Of a stretch of DNA of 64,000 nt, positions 22,615 to 33,577 are shown piece by piece (positions within the stretch are counted from its first letter, which is position 1; every line of letters begins with the position of its first letter). Both the position numbers and the translations under genes were made by a program. The notes under the pieces are model-generated. The model saw only the letters and a list, made by a program, of their open reading frames with translations, ran no database searches and was not told the origin of the DNA. Location of the stretch: assembly GCA_022496805.1 (NCBI GenBank), contig CM040093.1:5210501-5274500 (forward strand), given 5' to 3'. The stretch comes from Pohlia nutans (lineage: Eukaryota > Streptophyta > Bryopsida > Bryales > Mniaceae).

Positions 22615-22770
22615 ATGGTTCATGGAATCCGATAAACTCACCAGAAAGCTTGCAAGGTGGGCCTTAATTTTGCAAGAGTATGATTTCAAGGTATAATATC
22701 GAGCCGGGTTGGTTAACATGGATGCAGACGATCTTAGCCGCAACCCATGCCCGAGTCAAAAGGACTCTAC
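22615..22770 (+). pseudogene. RNase H C-terminal remnant
   Basis: Right after the truncated RT the sequence encodes KLTRKLARWALILQEYDF and, after a TAA, the NMDADDLSRNP block. These are the last parts of a gypsy RNase H and the RNase H-integrase junction. The RT thumb and most of RNase H, several hundred bases in intact elements, are missing, so an internal deletion is inferred between about 22611 and 22616. Confidence 0.75.
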
Positions 22771-24205
22771 GGGAGCAAGGTGGCATGTTGGTGAGGATAA
22801 AGAAAAAGTGCCATGGTGGCATTTATCATTGTGTTTGAGCTTGTTGGCGATGAGTGGAGACTCCACAAACGGTTATTTTCTTGATAAGGAAGAAAATGAG
22901 AAAGTTGGGGGTGCCAACGACATTTATAAGGATGGACCAGTGTTGGAGTACCTGATAATTAAGGAGTTAGCACACGGCATAACTCCGAAAGAGAGAGATA
23001 AAATTCTATAGCGAGCCAAACGGTTCGTGTAGGAAGGGGCTCAATTACTCAGAAATCTCTCAAATGGAAGGACATGTGTGGTTCTCAAACCACTAGAGCG
23101 CGAAAAACTTGTGCTCCATATTCATGAGGATCTTGGTCATTTTGGAGTAAAAAAGACTTACAACTTATTGCAAAGCCAATATTGGTGGGTTGGTATGCAA
23201 GCAGAGGTTCAACGCATTGTATCTCGGTGCAAGATGTGCGACAGGGTCTGTGCATCATTTAATGCACCAACCCCCATTTTGTAACCATTACCCATCATAG
23301 GCTTTGGTTATTGATGAAGTCTAGATTTTGCAGGACCACTACCAATTACTAAGAAGCTTAACAAGTATATACTAGTAATGATCGAACATTTTCTAAATGG
23401 ATTGAGTTGGTGGCACTACCTGACAAATTCAGTGAAGGAGTAGCATATGTTTTTCTTGATCGGGTCCTTAGTCGATTTGGCGCACCAGCTGAAGTGTTAA
23501 CTGACTAAGGCCGAGAGTTCTTAGGTGAATTCCAAGGTTTGCTGGAGGAGACATATATTGATCACCGGACTACATCTCGTGATCATCATGAGGCGGATGG
23601 GTTGGCAGAACGTATAGTGAAAACTGTCAAGCGAGCTCTCATGAAATATGGGCTACAAAAGGGACACCACGGGTATTGGGACTTGCAATTACCTTGATTG
23701 GTCATGGGGTATCGTTTCAGCAAGCAAACTTCTTTGGCTACATTTTCTCTTTATTTCCTTTCGTATGGATGAGAACCAGTATTGTCAACTTCCATTCGAC
23801 GTGATACACAAAAGGTTGTAAATATGGATGATCCTGACATGTAGGTTGAAGTATGTAGCACACGGGCAACTTTGTTTCAATGCATTATGCCAATGGCATT
23901 TGATAACCTTGCTATTGCTCAACATTGTGACACTTTACGATATGTCACTATTCGGAAAGGGGGCTACTGGCCACGACTATGGAGGTTTGTACGAAGCGAT
24001 TATGTTTACTTACAGCAGACAACACCAACTACATTGGACGTGACAGCAGGCAGAATCATTTTACGAATTAAGAAAGTGTTTTCAAGCGACGTATTGGAGT
24101 TGGAAGGTCGTGATGGATGGGTGTGGAAGGACCACGCTAGGAATTGTGTTCCTTGTCATCTACCACACGTAGATGGCACTGTTGATCCTAGTTTGAGTAT
24201 AATTC
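22771..24205 (+). pseudogene. Integrase of the retroelement
   Basis: The N-terminal zinc-binding region shows HIHEDLGHFGVKKTYNLL and, after YWWVGM, CKMC, i.e. an HHCC finger (about 23110-23255). The catalytic core follows in several frames: the first Asp in LDFAGPLP (about 23320), the second in LTD followed by a TAA where intact elements have DQG (about 23500), and the Glu in DGLAERIVKTVKRAL (about 23600). This D-D-35-E arrangement inserts cDNA into the host genome. The C-terminal part (23872-24205) includes RSDYVYLQQ and IILRIKKVFSSDVLELEGRD, resembling the barrel-like C-terminal domain. Several frameshifts and stops make it non-functional. Confidence 0.85.
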
Positions 24206-24246
24206 CAGCCGAATTAAAATGCATGTTATGTGGGAGAGCTCAACAT

Positions 24247-26585
24247 CAGGAATTTCGGACCTCACTGATTTCGCATGATTTCAGTGCGTTTATCGTTGAA
24301 CACTGATTTCGCACGTCATACGTGCATTTAGAAGTGTTGTTATGGTACGGAAGTGACATGCATTACTAGGATGTCGATGTAGTGTTTTTTCAATGATTAT
24401 GAAAAAAGTGTTGTTTTCGCACGAAAGTCGTGCTTGACGGAATCCGTGTGTTAATCGTGTATCTACATGACATAGCTAATAAGACACGGATAACATGCGG
24501 TTTTAGTTAATGCGGATTTAGTACCGTATACGTATCATATTAACGCCTTTTATTATATCCGTGCGATTTCAGTATCTATTATAATGCAAATTATTGTCGT
24601 ACGACATTCGTGTAGTTATCGTACAAGTTTTCAATTTGAGAATGAGTGACTTATATTTCTCGACGTCACTTGCATTCAAGGATGTGTTTTTGCACTACAG
24701 TAGCATGTCATACTTCTCGACAAAAAAAGTTTATAGTGTTTTAAAACTATTGATTTATTGATGAAATATAATAAATAGAGAAAATACCAAAAATATTTTA
24801 ATATTTTCTTTTGAAATCTTTTGGAATCTTTCAAAATATTTTATATTACTTTGGAATATTCCAAGAATCTTTTTAAATTATCCTTACAATCTAATTTCCC
24901 AAAACATTTTTAGATCTTCATTTATAGAATTTAGAAGCAATGAACATTAAAATTTCAATGAAATTACATTTTATATTTTTAGAATTCAAATTTGGTATTA
25001 TTGGTTATCATTGTACTTTTCATCATGGGAGAAAAAAAATTGTACAGAAAAGGACAAAAGTACTTTTTCAAAATAGTAAAATTTGTAACATGAGACAATG
25101 TAGAGGTGTTGTTTTTTTGAAAGTTTCCCTAGGCGGAGTTTAACTTGGATTGGTATGATTCAAATTGGGTTTGAAAGCATCCTTGATTTCCTATTAGAAA
25201 ATAATTATAATTTGATTTAATTTTTAATTTTTTTAGTCTCGGGCAACTCATAAGGGGGCATCGACCAAAACATGATCTCTCGAAGCATTGCAAGTTAAAT
25301 TGAGTTTAAAATCAGACTTTTTTTAAACTCAATTTGAGCAACTTTTCAAAAAATAAAATTGCAAAAGCTTTTAATTGCTTGCTACTAGTCTACAACATTC
25401 AAACTATTGAATTTTTTTTCTAGGTATAGAAAAAAGCTTGTATAATGGAGTGCAAAAAAAAAATTGGAATAGAAAGAGTTTTTTACTTTGCTAAAAACAT
25501 CTAAAGTCTACTGAAAATAAAAAATCAGCTAACAGCCTTTAAGATTTTGGCAAAACAAAAAAACAGTTCAAAAAAATTTGAAATTTTTTTCAGATATAAA
25601 AAAATTCTTGCATGATCTACTGAAAAAAAAATTGGAATTTTTCTTTTACATCGCAAAAAAACATCCAAAGTTTGCTTAAAAAAAATAGCTCATAGCCACC
25701 ACGATTTTGGCAAAAAATAAATAAATTCATAATATTCTGAAAAAAATCCTAGATATAGAAAAAGTCCTGCATAATCTAGTGCAAAAAAAAATTGGATTTT
25801 TTTTTTTTCACATTGTTAAGAACATTCAAAGTCCGCTGAAAAAATAAAACAGCTCACAGCCATGATCTGCCATTACGATTTTGGCCAAAAAAATATATAT
25901 CAAAATATTCTGAAAAAAATTCAAGATATAGAAAAAGGCCTGCGTGTTGTAGTGCAAAAAGAAATTTGAAAAAAGAATTACATATACATGGCAAAAAAAT
26001 TGCCAATGGTTTCATTCCTTTATAATTATCAAAAGAGTTCGAGTGCTTGCGTCAAGACTTTAAGGTGGTTTGGTGGTTTAAAGCATGGTTTGTAGTTGGG
26101 AGGTCTCAAGTTCAATTCCTACCACCGGCAATAGAGCTTGGAAAACCATGGTGGGCCCCACCGCGGGTTCGGGTAGCGCGAGTAGTTGGTCTGGGCAACC
26201 CGAAATAATGTTCGGGTAGAGAAAAAAAAATTATTTTTTATTTTTTCAATAAAATTATTTTGACCAAATTTAGATATAGAAAGAAAATAATCTAAATATA
26301 GGAAAGATGATGTCGCACGAAAAACACATTGAATCAGTGTGGCTTTAAACACGATTAAAACACGACATTTGACAACTGTACAGAGTGAAGAGTTCGCACG
26401 TTTTCAATAGATGTATCAATTGTGTCGAATCAGTACTATATCTGCTTGTACGATCATGATGTCATATCAGTGCAGCTGCGATGAATGACGCAACAATGCG
26501 GAATCAGTGCGAAAAATACACGCACCCATGAAATATCGGAAATCGCACTGAAATCGTGCGAAATCAGTGGGGTTCGAAATTCCTG
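24247..26585. mobile_element. 2.3-kb terminal-inverted-repeat element inserted in the PHD finger
   Basis: The left end CAGGAATTTCGGACCTCACT, continuing with GATTTCGCATGATTTCAGTG, and the inverse of the right end share about 42 bp with few mismatches. AT lies immediately outside each end (24245-24246, 26586-26587). Both subterminal regions are rich in TTTCGCACG/CGTGCGAAA and ATCAGTGCG motifs. There is no ORF with a recognisable transposase. The AT-rich middle carries tandem repeats. The superfamily is not clear: CAGG ends recall hAT elements, but the 8-bp duplication is not seen. Confidence 0.75.
25400..25970. repeat. Degenerate ~160-175 bp tandem repeats inside the TIR element
   Basis: Recurring blocks include GATTTTGGCAAAA at about 25543, 25704 and (as GGCCAAAA) 25878, each preceded by GCTGAAAA/CAGCTCACAGCC-like text and followed by AGATATAGAAAAA and AAATTGGAATTT. 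Confidence 0.6.
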
Positions 26586-26725
26586 ATGAAAGAGCTGTTA
26601 TGATGGTTTTATGTGATGTTTGTTCAACAGGTTGGCACATGAACCGTTTGACACCACCTCTAGATCAAGTTCCTACTAACAAGTGGATATGTCCGTGGTG
26701 TAAACGGAGATATGGGAGTAGCTAA

Positions 26726-27363
26726 CATGTGGGCGGTATGTCTTCAATTGACACCACAACACTTTCTAGTTGCGTGGATGTTGGTTCGGATGCACCATTA
26801 TGAAAGGGGCTTCACCAATGGCATAGGGGGCGAGTAAAGTAGGCCTCATTGGCCTTAACTTTACAAGATTTATGTGTGTACTTGAAAGCCAACTTATTTT
26901 TCGTTTTAGTGGTTGTGTGGATGTGTGAATGTACTATACCACTGATAGGTTAGTTGTGACAGGTATTGGGCTGTTGCTTAAACCAAGTGTATGAGAATTG
27001 TAAACATAGTTTGTGGAGCCCTGTCTGCACGATGTGATCTGCATACGATGGAGTGGTGCACGACATATAAAATAGGTAAATATTTTAAAATATTCCAAAA
27101 TAATATAAAATATGTAGAAAAGATTCCAAAAGATTCTATTTAAAATATATTTAAACATTTTCCATAATCATTATAAAGTGTTAATGATGTAGTAATGGCA
27201 ATTTATTTACATATTGTACACTTATTTTTGGGCAAATCTGATACCCTAGTGTGAAAAAGCCGTTCAAGTCATCAACTTCCCAAACTACCATGTTCCAAAT
27301 TCATCTGCGTTGACGTTTTAGTTTTTTCCCGACGGATCGATGAATGTAATTGCAAATAAGTCA
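26726..27363. other. 3' flank of the retroelement
   Basis: Probably the 3' untranslated end of the element and beyond. GGGGGCGAG at about 26829 could be a polypurine-like tract, but no repeat of the following sequence is found upstream of gag. No gene recognised. Confidence 0.4.
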
Positions 27364-27367
27364 TTAA

Positions 27368-27936
27368 CCCCTAACTGCCCAACCATGCATATTTTGCATG
27401 ATGTATAGAAACAAACTTCATTTTTTCATCTGTCATGCACTTTTTGCAGTGTGAATTATTTATTGAATTTTCTATGGGAAGTTAGTTTAATGCATGTGTG
27501 ATCTGATTAGAAAGTTGATGGTTTGTGAAACTTTTATGCCTCATTTTATGTTGCAGTGTTTCACCAAAAATTTCAAAGATTTTAGTCTAAAAGTGCTCTT
27601 GAAAAAGTCAACTCATAAAATTAAGCAATCAAAAAATCTCCAAAAATCACTACACTTAGAATATTACATTTCAACCAATCACAACAAATTTCATGTACAA
27701 ATTGTCACTATCTTATGTATAATCATATTACAAAAGAATTTTGAATTTTGAGTTTCAAATTTTATACAAAAATATCGGTGATAGCAATCATAGATCTAAC
27801 TGTATGGATAGAATCTAAAATTTATAATGTACAAATTTTATTCATACATCAAGTTCAAAATATCCCTCTTAGTTGCATTTGAAAATGCATCTTTGCAAAA
27901 CTGCCCAATTTAGACAGGGGTGAGGATGTTTAGGGG
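27368..27936 (-). mobile_element. TTAA-flanked MITE, family E (copy E3)
   Basis: Exact TTAA on both sides (27364-27367, 27937-27940). The ends are CCCCTAACTGCC and the inverse of CCCCTAAACATC. 569 bp, a nearly complete family member, no coding potential. Confidence 0.8.
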
Positions 27937-28121
27937 TTAAAGTAATGAAATTATTTTTGAAGAAAATGTGTCCTCATGGTCCTTTAGAGGTTAAGAAAGG
28001 GCTTGGTATCCCAAATTGATGAACAAGAATGATTTTGGATGAATAGTGATTGTAATTAGTTCAATTTTTGCAAATTTCAGCCAATTTTCGAACATGTGGC
28101 ACCAATGAAACAAACATTGTA

Positions 28122-28479
28122 CTCCCTCCGTCTCACACAAAGACCTTGTTTTCATTGAAATCCATGGATTAAGTTTAATCTTGTGATTACAGAGGGATTA
28201 TGTTGACTGTTATGCAAATCCATGGATTAAGTGAGTACAAAGACAATATTTTGACTACGAGAAAGTGTATACATGATCAAAATCCATGACAATAATCCAT
28301 TATTGGCATGATCAAAATCCATAGATTAAGCTGCCAACATTGTTTGCAATGCCATGAAGCACTTGTCAAGCGCGTGCGAAGCGTAATTGTTAGCGGTGAA
28401 TGAATATAATTGGATCTCATGGTTTTTTTTTGAGACAAAATTTAAGTCGATTTCATGGTCTTTTGTGGGACGGAGGGAG
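28122..28479. mobile_element. Stowaway MITE
   Basis: CTCCCTCCGTCTCACACAAA at the left and the inverse ending GGGACGGAGGGAG at the right, flanked by TA (28120-28121, 28480-28481). These are canonical Stowaway ends. 358 bp. Confidence 0.9.
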
Positions 28480-28733
28480 TAGCACTTTCATAATGTCATA
28501 ATGGAATGAGAATTTGCTGAAATGGATGAAAATATGTCAATATGAATGAATATCTTGACCATACAGGAATAAATTAATGGTTCAAATTTAGCTGTTTCTA
28601 AAAATAATTTCTCTTCTTGACTATATTTCGCTAGCTGAAAAAAGGCTGGAAGAACATATAGCTTGTGACACCAAATTCTGGATGTTTCGATAGTCGTCGA
28701 GGGGTGAATTGAAGAGAGAAGGGTGTGGTTTAG

Positions 28734-28998
28734 GGCATTTTTTTGGGCAAAATTTCCCCAGATTGCACCAAAAAAATATAACTAGGCTAAAAAATGGCCA
28801 AAAACCATGAATTTCTTCGCTAGTAAACTTCAAATTAAGTTGGATGAAATTGCCAAATTGTGAATGAAAATAATACAAATTTATATGTGATATCTTCTAA
28901 AGTGATATTTTCTATCCAATATATGTTGAAATATGAAGCACCACTATAACATTTTATATTGCTACTTTGGCACTTCATGAAAAATGAAAAAAAATGCC
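28734..28998. repeat. Dispersed repeat family K, copy 1 (upstream of the Rho-N gene)
   Basis: It matches 57.33-57.60 kb in the opposite orientation, with shared blocks such as AGTGCCAAAGT, ATATTTCAAC and TTTGGCCATTTTTT. The ends share GGGCATTTTTTT as a short inverted repeat. It lies about 370 bp upstream of the Rho-N start codon, probably in its promoter. Confidence 0.6.
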
Positions 28999-29364
28999 CC
29001 TAGTGCGGATGATGCTCTAAGAAGAAATCGGGAATCTGCAACAACGAATGATGTCATCCAATGGATGACAATCGCACATTCGTTCATTCATTCAGTGCCG
29101 CCATCGTCCCCAACAAGGAAACCGGATAGGAAAGCAAGCTCGGGGCAGCTCGGAGCTCGGTTTTCATCTAATCCGCAAAGTTTTTCCCACTGTGCTTTTC
29201 ATCAGCCTCACTGGATTTGCACATCTCCAAATCCTTTCGTGGAGCCAGAAGAGTCCGAAATCCTCACTCCTTGAAGGTCAGAATCGCCACTTTTGGGTTC
29301 GCCCTTGTTCAGGATTCCTGCGGCCGCTGGGTTTAGCGTTACAGTAGCGTTTGGTGGAAGAGTG
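28999..29364 (+). promoter_or_regulatory. Probable promoter and 5' leader of the Rho-N gene
   Basis: This interval is richer in G+C than the surroundings and precedes the start codon. A short ORF (28984-29274) has no recognisable domain. I cannot assign a transcription start. Confidence 0.35.
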
Positions 29365-32300
29365 ATGGCAACATCTCTGGCAGCCGTGCGGCTGCAGCCA
29401 TGGCCTCAGCACCAGCAGCCGGAGGTCATGGTGGTGGCGCAGGGTTATGGAGGTAGCTCTACTGGGGTTAGAGTGCGAGCTCACCTCGGCACCTCGCAGC
29501 CCAGGTCAGTGAATTCACCATTTTTCTCAACACAACTTGAGGGTTTAGTGTTTATCATCCAGGCTCTCTTGTTTTGAGTTTTATGTTTTAGGTCTTCTCT
29601 TTGGACAGTGTCCGTGCTCTTGGTTCAAGGCTCTCAAATATGCTGTCTAACACATTTTCTTAGGAACTGTCCCACACATTTGCAATGAAGAAATTGGATG
29701 TTGTGGTTTTTCAAACCATGAGGGTTTTGTGATTATATGAGCTCCTGGTGTAATGTAAGTGAGGTTCATGTTTTAGGTCTTCTCTTCTCTTTCATACAAT
29801 GTGTGACAGTTCTCTTGTTTTCTTAGGAACTATCCCATACACTTGCAATGAAGAAACAGAATGTTGCCATTTTTCAAACCATGAAGGTTTTGTGATTATA
29901 TTGTCCCTTAAGGATGTGAGTTCCTGAGTGAGGTTTATGTTTTAGGTCTTCTCTTCCCTTTCATGCAATGTCCTATCCTTGTGACAGTGCTCTTGGTTCA
30001 AATATGCATTTTCTGAGGAACTATCCCATACATTCGCAATGAGAAATAGGATGTTGCCATTTTTCAAACCGTGAGGGTTTAGTGAATACCATCAAGCTCC
30101 TGTTGTAATCCAAGTGAGGTTTTATGTTTCCCTTTTAAACAATGTCCTATCCTTGTTTTACTCTGTGACAGTGCTCTTGGTTCAAGGCTTTCTTGCTACT
30201 TCCAATTCCATCTTCTTGTCTAGACAGGATGTGTGATAGTCACGGAGTATTGTGAAGTTGCAATGTGATGTTTCCTCGTACAATTTTCTCATGTAATGAA
30301 TTTTTAGGAATGGGTGGCATTTTCTTCTAGTTTCCATTGGTACCTACATGGTAGTTTTAATTATGTCTTTTCTATGCTAAGAAGTTGTCAAACTACGCAG
30401 TAGCCACTTTGCCTATGTTTTTATGAAAGCTTTTGTTTTAGGTCTGGATGACAAGTAGATCAGAATTACCTTGAACTGGCATACAACGCTTGTGCAGTGT
30501 CGAGTGTGCATTTTTGTAATCATTATATGTACAGTTGGTACTGAAGTAACCCCTAAAGCACCATACGGCCTCCAAGGGGTCTCATGTTTTTCTATTAGTT
30601 TTGAGTATTTTTTATTTTTATTCAACATATGTAATATTCTTCACTGATATACAATTTGATCCCATTTAAATTATATTTTTCACAATATGATTGTTTAAAT
30701 TTGTCATTTTAAAACCATGAATTCTTGGTCCTTTAGGGGTTAATGTGTATTCATATGAGCTTGATCTTATATTCAAGAGACCTGTGTTGAAATGTGCATC
30801 CCGTGACAAGTGTTTGTTTGTTTGTTTGTTTGCAGAGGGAGGATATGCAGGGTTCCTCTGTTTAGAACACCTTATTCTCCCCGAAGAGAGGCACTGATTT
30901 CGGCAATGAGCGAGGAACATGACATTACCGACATGCAAGGTAAATCAAGTTAACTTTCTCATAATTTTCCAAATCGTCCCTCACTGTGAATGAATGCCTG
31001 TTCGTTCATGTGTATATTCATACTTCGAGCACCGTTGATCTGAATCTTTCCCACTTTTCAGAAACTGACAAAGTCAGTGGAGAGTGGTGGAAACCTATCC
31101 TCACCGCCGTGCATGATTGGAGTCAAGACAAGGTATCGCTTGCTCTTTCAGCCAACGTTTGTTTTAGCCCTCGGATCATCACGTCAATCAGCCAAAATAT
31201 GTACAAGCGTCTCTCCACCCAGACGTGATAGAGCCTACAGTCTGCTTTTCCATTTCCGGTTTCATTTTAAGGCATCAAGATATTCTCAAAAGCAAGGATG
31301 AGATGTTGTTTGTGTTCTTAACCCTTAAACGTCATTTCCTAATTTAGAAAGAAAGGAGTATTTTTTTTAATTTTAACCTCAAAATATAGAAGTAATTTGC
31401 ATTCTAGAAATGTAGGTACATACTATTCTTGTCATGAATGATGCCTGAAAAAGAAAACATTTCTTCATTATTAGCAATTCATGGTCAAAGTGGTTTGAAA
31501 ACTGAGGGTTAATATTTCGATCACGAGATCTAGTTGCTCCCAATTCTTACTACACTGAAATCACCTTACACCGTGGGTGCATGAACGCAGAGGGTAAACT
31601 CATCCATTTGAACAAATTTTGGATCTTGAAAAGTAACTCTTGGTGTGAATACTGTGGCCCGTGTTATATGGTGATTTTACTGTAGTGGGTAAGGGTAATG
31701 GGGACCAGTGTTACCACGTTGTGCTTTCTGGTTATGGTCTGCTTTCTAAATTTAAAATAAATTCCATTGCTCTTGCTACCAGAGTACAGGATTCACATAA
31801 GATCTAGGTTCTGGTTGGGCGAGAAATGTTGTGGTATTTTTTTTCCAGACTTTGGTTAGCCACTGAGGTACCAATATCGTTGATTCATGCAGCTTTTGGG
31901 ACTCGCAGAGCTTGCAGATGGGAGCCTGTTCTTCTCTTTCGGCCCAGAATCAGAGTCCAAAGCTTCACGTAAGGCTTCTTCGTCACCTCAGCTAAAGGCT
32001 CAGAGTGAATCAGTGAAAGCCACGCTTCCACAACGGCATCCTTCGAGTTTTCGGAAGCATTCTCCCATCCCTGCTTCTCGCAAGAAGGCCAGTGAATTGA
32101 AGAAAACAGTTAAAGAAGAAGCAGCACCTGCTGCTCAACCTCCAAAGCCTGACAACAACAAGCCCCCGAAGAAAGAGAAAGCCAAAAGCCCTAGCAAGGC
32201 TGCTACTACTCAGCCCCAACGACCTCCATCTTCATTCTCCAAGAGGTCGCCTATCCCAAAGCACCGGGTTCCAGAGAAGAAAAGCCAAGAGACTACTCCT

Positions 32301-33422
32301 AGTAAGACCACAACCCTCCACCTGCTTTGTTACTAGTCAGAAGAAATATTTATGGCAAGAATTACAAGTTTTTCATGATTTTTGTAAAGTAGAAAAGTTA
32401 TTGCTTCAAATACCATGATCGTCATATTCGTTAAAATGGAAAAACTTCAAGAAATTGGCACTTTTTGAGACATTCGTCTTCAGGAACCTCAATTTTTTAC
32501 CAATCCTAGTTTTTAGAGCTCTGCACTTGAATGTCACAATTTTGGCACTTTGAAACATGCCATTTTAATGAAGCAAGTGAAGTAGAGGAATATTTGCTCC
32601 AAATACCAAGCAATTGGATGACCTGTGGTAGTTGGTAGGGAAATGAATACTCCTAGATCTGTGATTAGAATTTCCATATATTAATTGCTCCGAATACCAA
32701 GATCGTCGTATTCGTTAACTTAAAGAAATTGGCACTTTTTGAGACATTCGTCTTCAGGAACCTCAAATTTTCACCAATCCTAGTTTTTAGAGCTCTGTGC
32801 ACTTGAAATGTCGCAATATTGGCACTTTGAAACATGCCATTTTAATGAAGCAAGTGAAGTAGAGAAATATTTGCTCCAAACACCAAGCAATTGGATGACC
32901 TGTAGTAGTTGGTAGGGAAATGAATACTCATAGATCTGTGGTTAGAGTTTCCATGTATTCATCAAGGTTTTTTGTTTTTGCAATTTCTGAACTACAGCTT
33001 TTTTGTTTTTTTGTTATTCAGGTACTACAGCTTTTGATTCTGCAAAAGATTCACCTCTCTCTCTTGAGCTGAAGGAGATCTTGAACCGTGGCAAGGAGAG
33101 TGCAAAGGGCAAGACTGATGCCAAAACCTCAACAAGTGGAGCTTCTATCCCAGCCAAGAAAAAAGCATCAAAAGTTGTGAGGGAAGAGACTGTGGTGGAG
33201 GTTGTGCAGAAGAGTGAAGAAGAGACTGTGGTGGAGGTTATGCAGAAGAGCGAAGAAGAGACCACTGTGGAGGTTTCTGGTGAGAATGGTGCTGTAAGTA
33301 AAGATTTCGGAAGTTACAAGCTTCCAGAGTTGAGGAGCCTTGCAAAGGCAAGGGGGCTCAAGGGTTACTCTAAACTTAAAAAGGGTGAGCTTGTAGAACT
33401 TTTAACTGGTTTGGAGAGTTGA
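29365..33422 (+). CDS. Rho-N domain protein, RHON1/BP-73 type, probably plastid, 5 exons
   Basis: Exons: 29365-29504, 30836-30939, 31062-31132, 31893-32301, 33022-33422. All introns are GT-AG and the joined frame is open for 374 aa. The N terminus (MATSLAAVRLQPWPQ, then basic and Ser/Arg-rich, few acidic residues) is transit-peptide-like. The middle (residues about 106-240) starts with LLGLAELADGSLFFSFG and is then Lys/Pro/Ser/Ala-rich and likely disordered, with PSSF-x-K-x-SPIP twice. A Glu/Val-rich repeat (EETVVEVVQKS, three times) precedes the C-terminal Rho-N domain, LPELRSLAKARGLKGYSKLK followed by KGELVELL. In RHON1 and rice BP-73 this domain is C-terminal too and binds RNA or DNA; RHON1 works with RNase E in chloroplasts. 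The start is the first ATG of the open frame, but an upstream non-ATG extension is open. Introns 1 and 4 contain tandem duplications; introns 1 and 3 carry MITEs. Confidence 0.85.
29577..30190. repeat. ~170-186 bp tandem repeats in Rho-N intron 1
   Basis: Blocks beginning with TTTATGTTTTAGGTCTTCTC at about 29580, 29766, 29936 and a shortened one at 30120. Each is followed by TCTTAGGAACTATCCCATAC and TTTTTCAAACCATGAGGGTT-like text. Confidence 0.8.
30550..30739 (-). mobile_element. TTAA-flanked MITE, family A (copy A4) in Rho-N intron 1
   Basis: The right side has TTAA (30740-30743) after CCTTTAGGGG. The left side has GTAA before CCCCTAAAG. The body matches family A in reverse. It ends about 95 bp before the exon 2 acceptor. 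Confidence 0.75.
31322..31508. mobile_element. Possible TTAA-flanked element in Rho-N intron 3
   Basis: TTAA occurs on both sides (31318-31321, 31509-31512), with CCCTTAAACGTC at the left and GAGGG at the right. The right end is degenerate and the body matches no other family clearly. Confidence 0.45.
31550..31685. mobile_element. MITE family J, copy 1 (Rho-N intron 3)
   Basis: The ends CTACACTGAAATCACCTTAC and the inverse of ATATGGTGATTTTACTGTAG form an imperfect inverted repeat. A second copy with the same ends lies at 61.07-61.28 kb. 136 bp, non-coding. Confidence 0.65.
32402..32970. repeat. ~290-bp tandem duplication in Rho-N intron 4
   Basis: Two adjacent copies (about 32402-32685 and 32691-32970) share long near-identical text, e.g. 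GGCACTTTTTGAGACATTCG and CAAGCAATTGGATGACCTGT, with scattered substitutions and short indels. Confidence 0.85.
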
Positions 33423-33577
33423 AAACGGGGTAGAACTTGTAAAGGAAATACCAAGGTTTTTTTTGCACTTAAATTCAGTACACCGTTGGCTCTTTTGTTT
33501 CATGTGTATTTGGTGTCGACTGCCTGTATTTTGTATACTTGGTAGTTTTTAAATAGGGTCTGTGCAAATGCATTTAA

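Larger units (their letters stand above)
13946..26725 (+). mobile_element. Degraded Ty3/gypsy retrotransposon with DNA methyltransferase and PHD finger
   Basis: Domain order on the plus strand: unknown leading ORF, gag with CCHC knuckle, retropepsin, cytosine-C5 DNA methyltransferase, reverse transcriptase, RNase H remnant, integrase, PHD finger. RT before integrase is the Ty3/gypsy order. The gag and protease segments share one frame, and the methylase and first part of RT share another across several stops, so each set was once a continuous open frame. The copy is dead: many in-frame stops, frameshifts, an RNase H deletion and two large insertions. I could not find LTRs, a primer binding site or a polypurine tract with confidence, so the outer limits given are those of the coding remains. 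Confidence 0.85.
24206..26725 (+). pseudogene. PHD finger at the C terminus of the retroelement polyprotein, split by an insertion
   Basis: The first half, CMLCGRAQH, ends at 24246. The second half, from 26588, carries MMVLCDVCSTGWHMNRL, PPLDQVPTNKWICPWC and a TAA at 26723. Together these are the Cys-x2-Cys, Cys-x2-Cys, His, Cys-x2-Cys pattern of a C4HC3 PHD finger, including the GWH and PPL-x2-VP-x3-W hallmarks. The Cys normally found after GWH-x2 is Arg here (codon CGT, one change from TGT). PHD fingers bind histone H3 tails, so a targeting role like that of chromodomains in chromoviruses is plausible (inference). The two halves are in register if the insert and one AT copy are left out. 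Confidence 0.8.
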
